Part shown: one piece after another, positions 63,931-64,000 of the stretch
Numbering within the stretch: position 1 is the stretch's first letter
Layout of the letters: each line of letters opens with the position of its first letter
Assembly (NCBI RefSeq): GCF_023284025.1
Contig: NZ_JAKIKR010000011.1
Coordinates: 1 to 64,000 of the forward strand
DNA length: 64,000 nt
From: Shewanella abyssi
Lineage (GTDB): Bacteria > Pseudomonadota > Gammaproteobacteria > Enterobacterales > Shewanellaceae
Direction: 5' to 3'
Made by a program: the position numbers and the translations under genes
Notes under the pieces: generated by a model
Database searches by the model: none
Told to the model about the DNA's origin: nothing
Seen by the model: only the letters and a program-made list of their open reading frames with translations

Positions 63931-64000
63931 TTAAAAGAAGATAAAGCCACACAACACCGCCCCTAACACTAGACGGTAAATAACAAACGGCGTCATGCCC
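63931..64000 (-). CDS. uppP: Undecaprenyl-diphosphatase C-terminal fragment
   Basis: Only the last 23 codons are in the window: 'GMTPFVIYRLVLGAVLCGFI' then FF and TAA at 63933-63931. The phrase MTPFVIYR plus the hydrophobic end is typical of the C-terminal TM helix of UppP (BacA), which recycles the undecaprenyl carrier. The gene continues beyond the right edge; it is transcribed towards rlmA. Confidence 0.75.
   Translation of the reverse strand, partial: GMTPFVIYRLVLGAVLCGFIFF

Overview
The window looks like chromosomal DNA of a marine gammaproteobacterium, most probably Shewanella. Reasons: moderate GC, gene content and neighbourhoods typical of that genus (GlyGly-CTERM serine proteases, NhaD, an ExeA/ExeB pair, a catalytic-only PyrB, an Lpp close to an L,D-transpeptidase), and protein sequences close to those of enteric and marine gammaproteobacteria. 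No tRNA, rRNA, CRISPR array, prophage or intact insertion sequence was seen. Both ends cut through genes: a CBS-domain protein at the left edge and uppP at the right edge.

Layout. 1-4.9 kb: CBS-domain (probably ClC channel) tail, a Bax-type glucosaminidase, an HBM-type chemoreceptor and an ornithine cyclodeaminase homologue. 5.1-7.3 kb: an ECF sigma factor, a membrane anti-sigma candidate and a secreted DUF4097 beta-repeat protein in one operon; a 12-bp tandem array grown out of the sigma gene's last codons lies inside it. 7.4-20.9 kb: two paralogous units, each a divergent LysR regulator plus a giant secreted S8 protease with a GlyGly-CTERM tail, separated by remnants (a LysR fragment and a nearly identical, internally deleted copy of the DUF4097 gene). 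21-32.4 kb: housekeeping and small conserved genes (rsuA, an acetyltransferase, pepO, a secreted RelA/SpoT-like protein, SUKH and YdiL-like proteins, a GST, a PH-domain protein, a serine hydrolase, yehS, maeA).

33.2-37.3 kb: an AT-rich four-gene operon of unrecognised proteins (TM/coiled-coil protein with YwqK-like repeats, TerB-like protein, amphipathic/coiled-coil protein, large hydrophobic membrane protein), preceded by about 0.9 kb without genes. This is the best candidate here for an undescribed system. 37.4-49.4 kb: queG, dodecin, an AhpD-like protein with a divergent LysR, scsB-scsD without scsC, the metE/metR divergent pair with MetJ-like boxes, an HDOD protein and a GDSL lipase. 49.7-64 kb: a Fur-regulated TonB receptor, an unusual Lgt, pyrB, hemL, nhaD, the ExeA/ExeB type II secretion accessory pair, cca, lpp, an L,D-transpeptidase, rlmA and the uppP end.

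Functional links. The two giant proteases are expected to leave through type II secretion and to be processed by a rhombosortase (not in the window), and the window carries ExeA/ExeB, which assemble the type II secretin. Lpp and an L,D-transpeptidase of the type that attaches it to peptidoglycan are near neighbours. MetR and MetJ sites sit in the metE/metR gap. All functional calls come from reading the sequences by eye; no database search was run.
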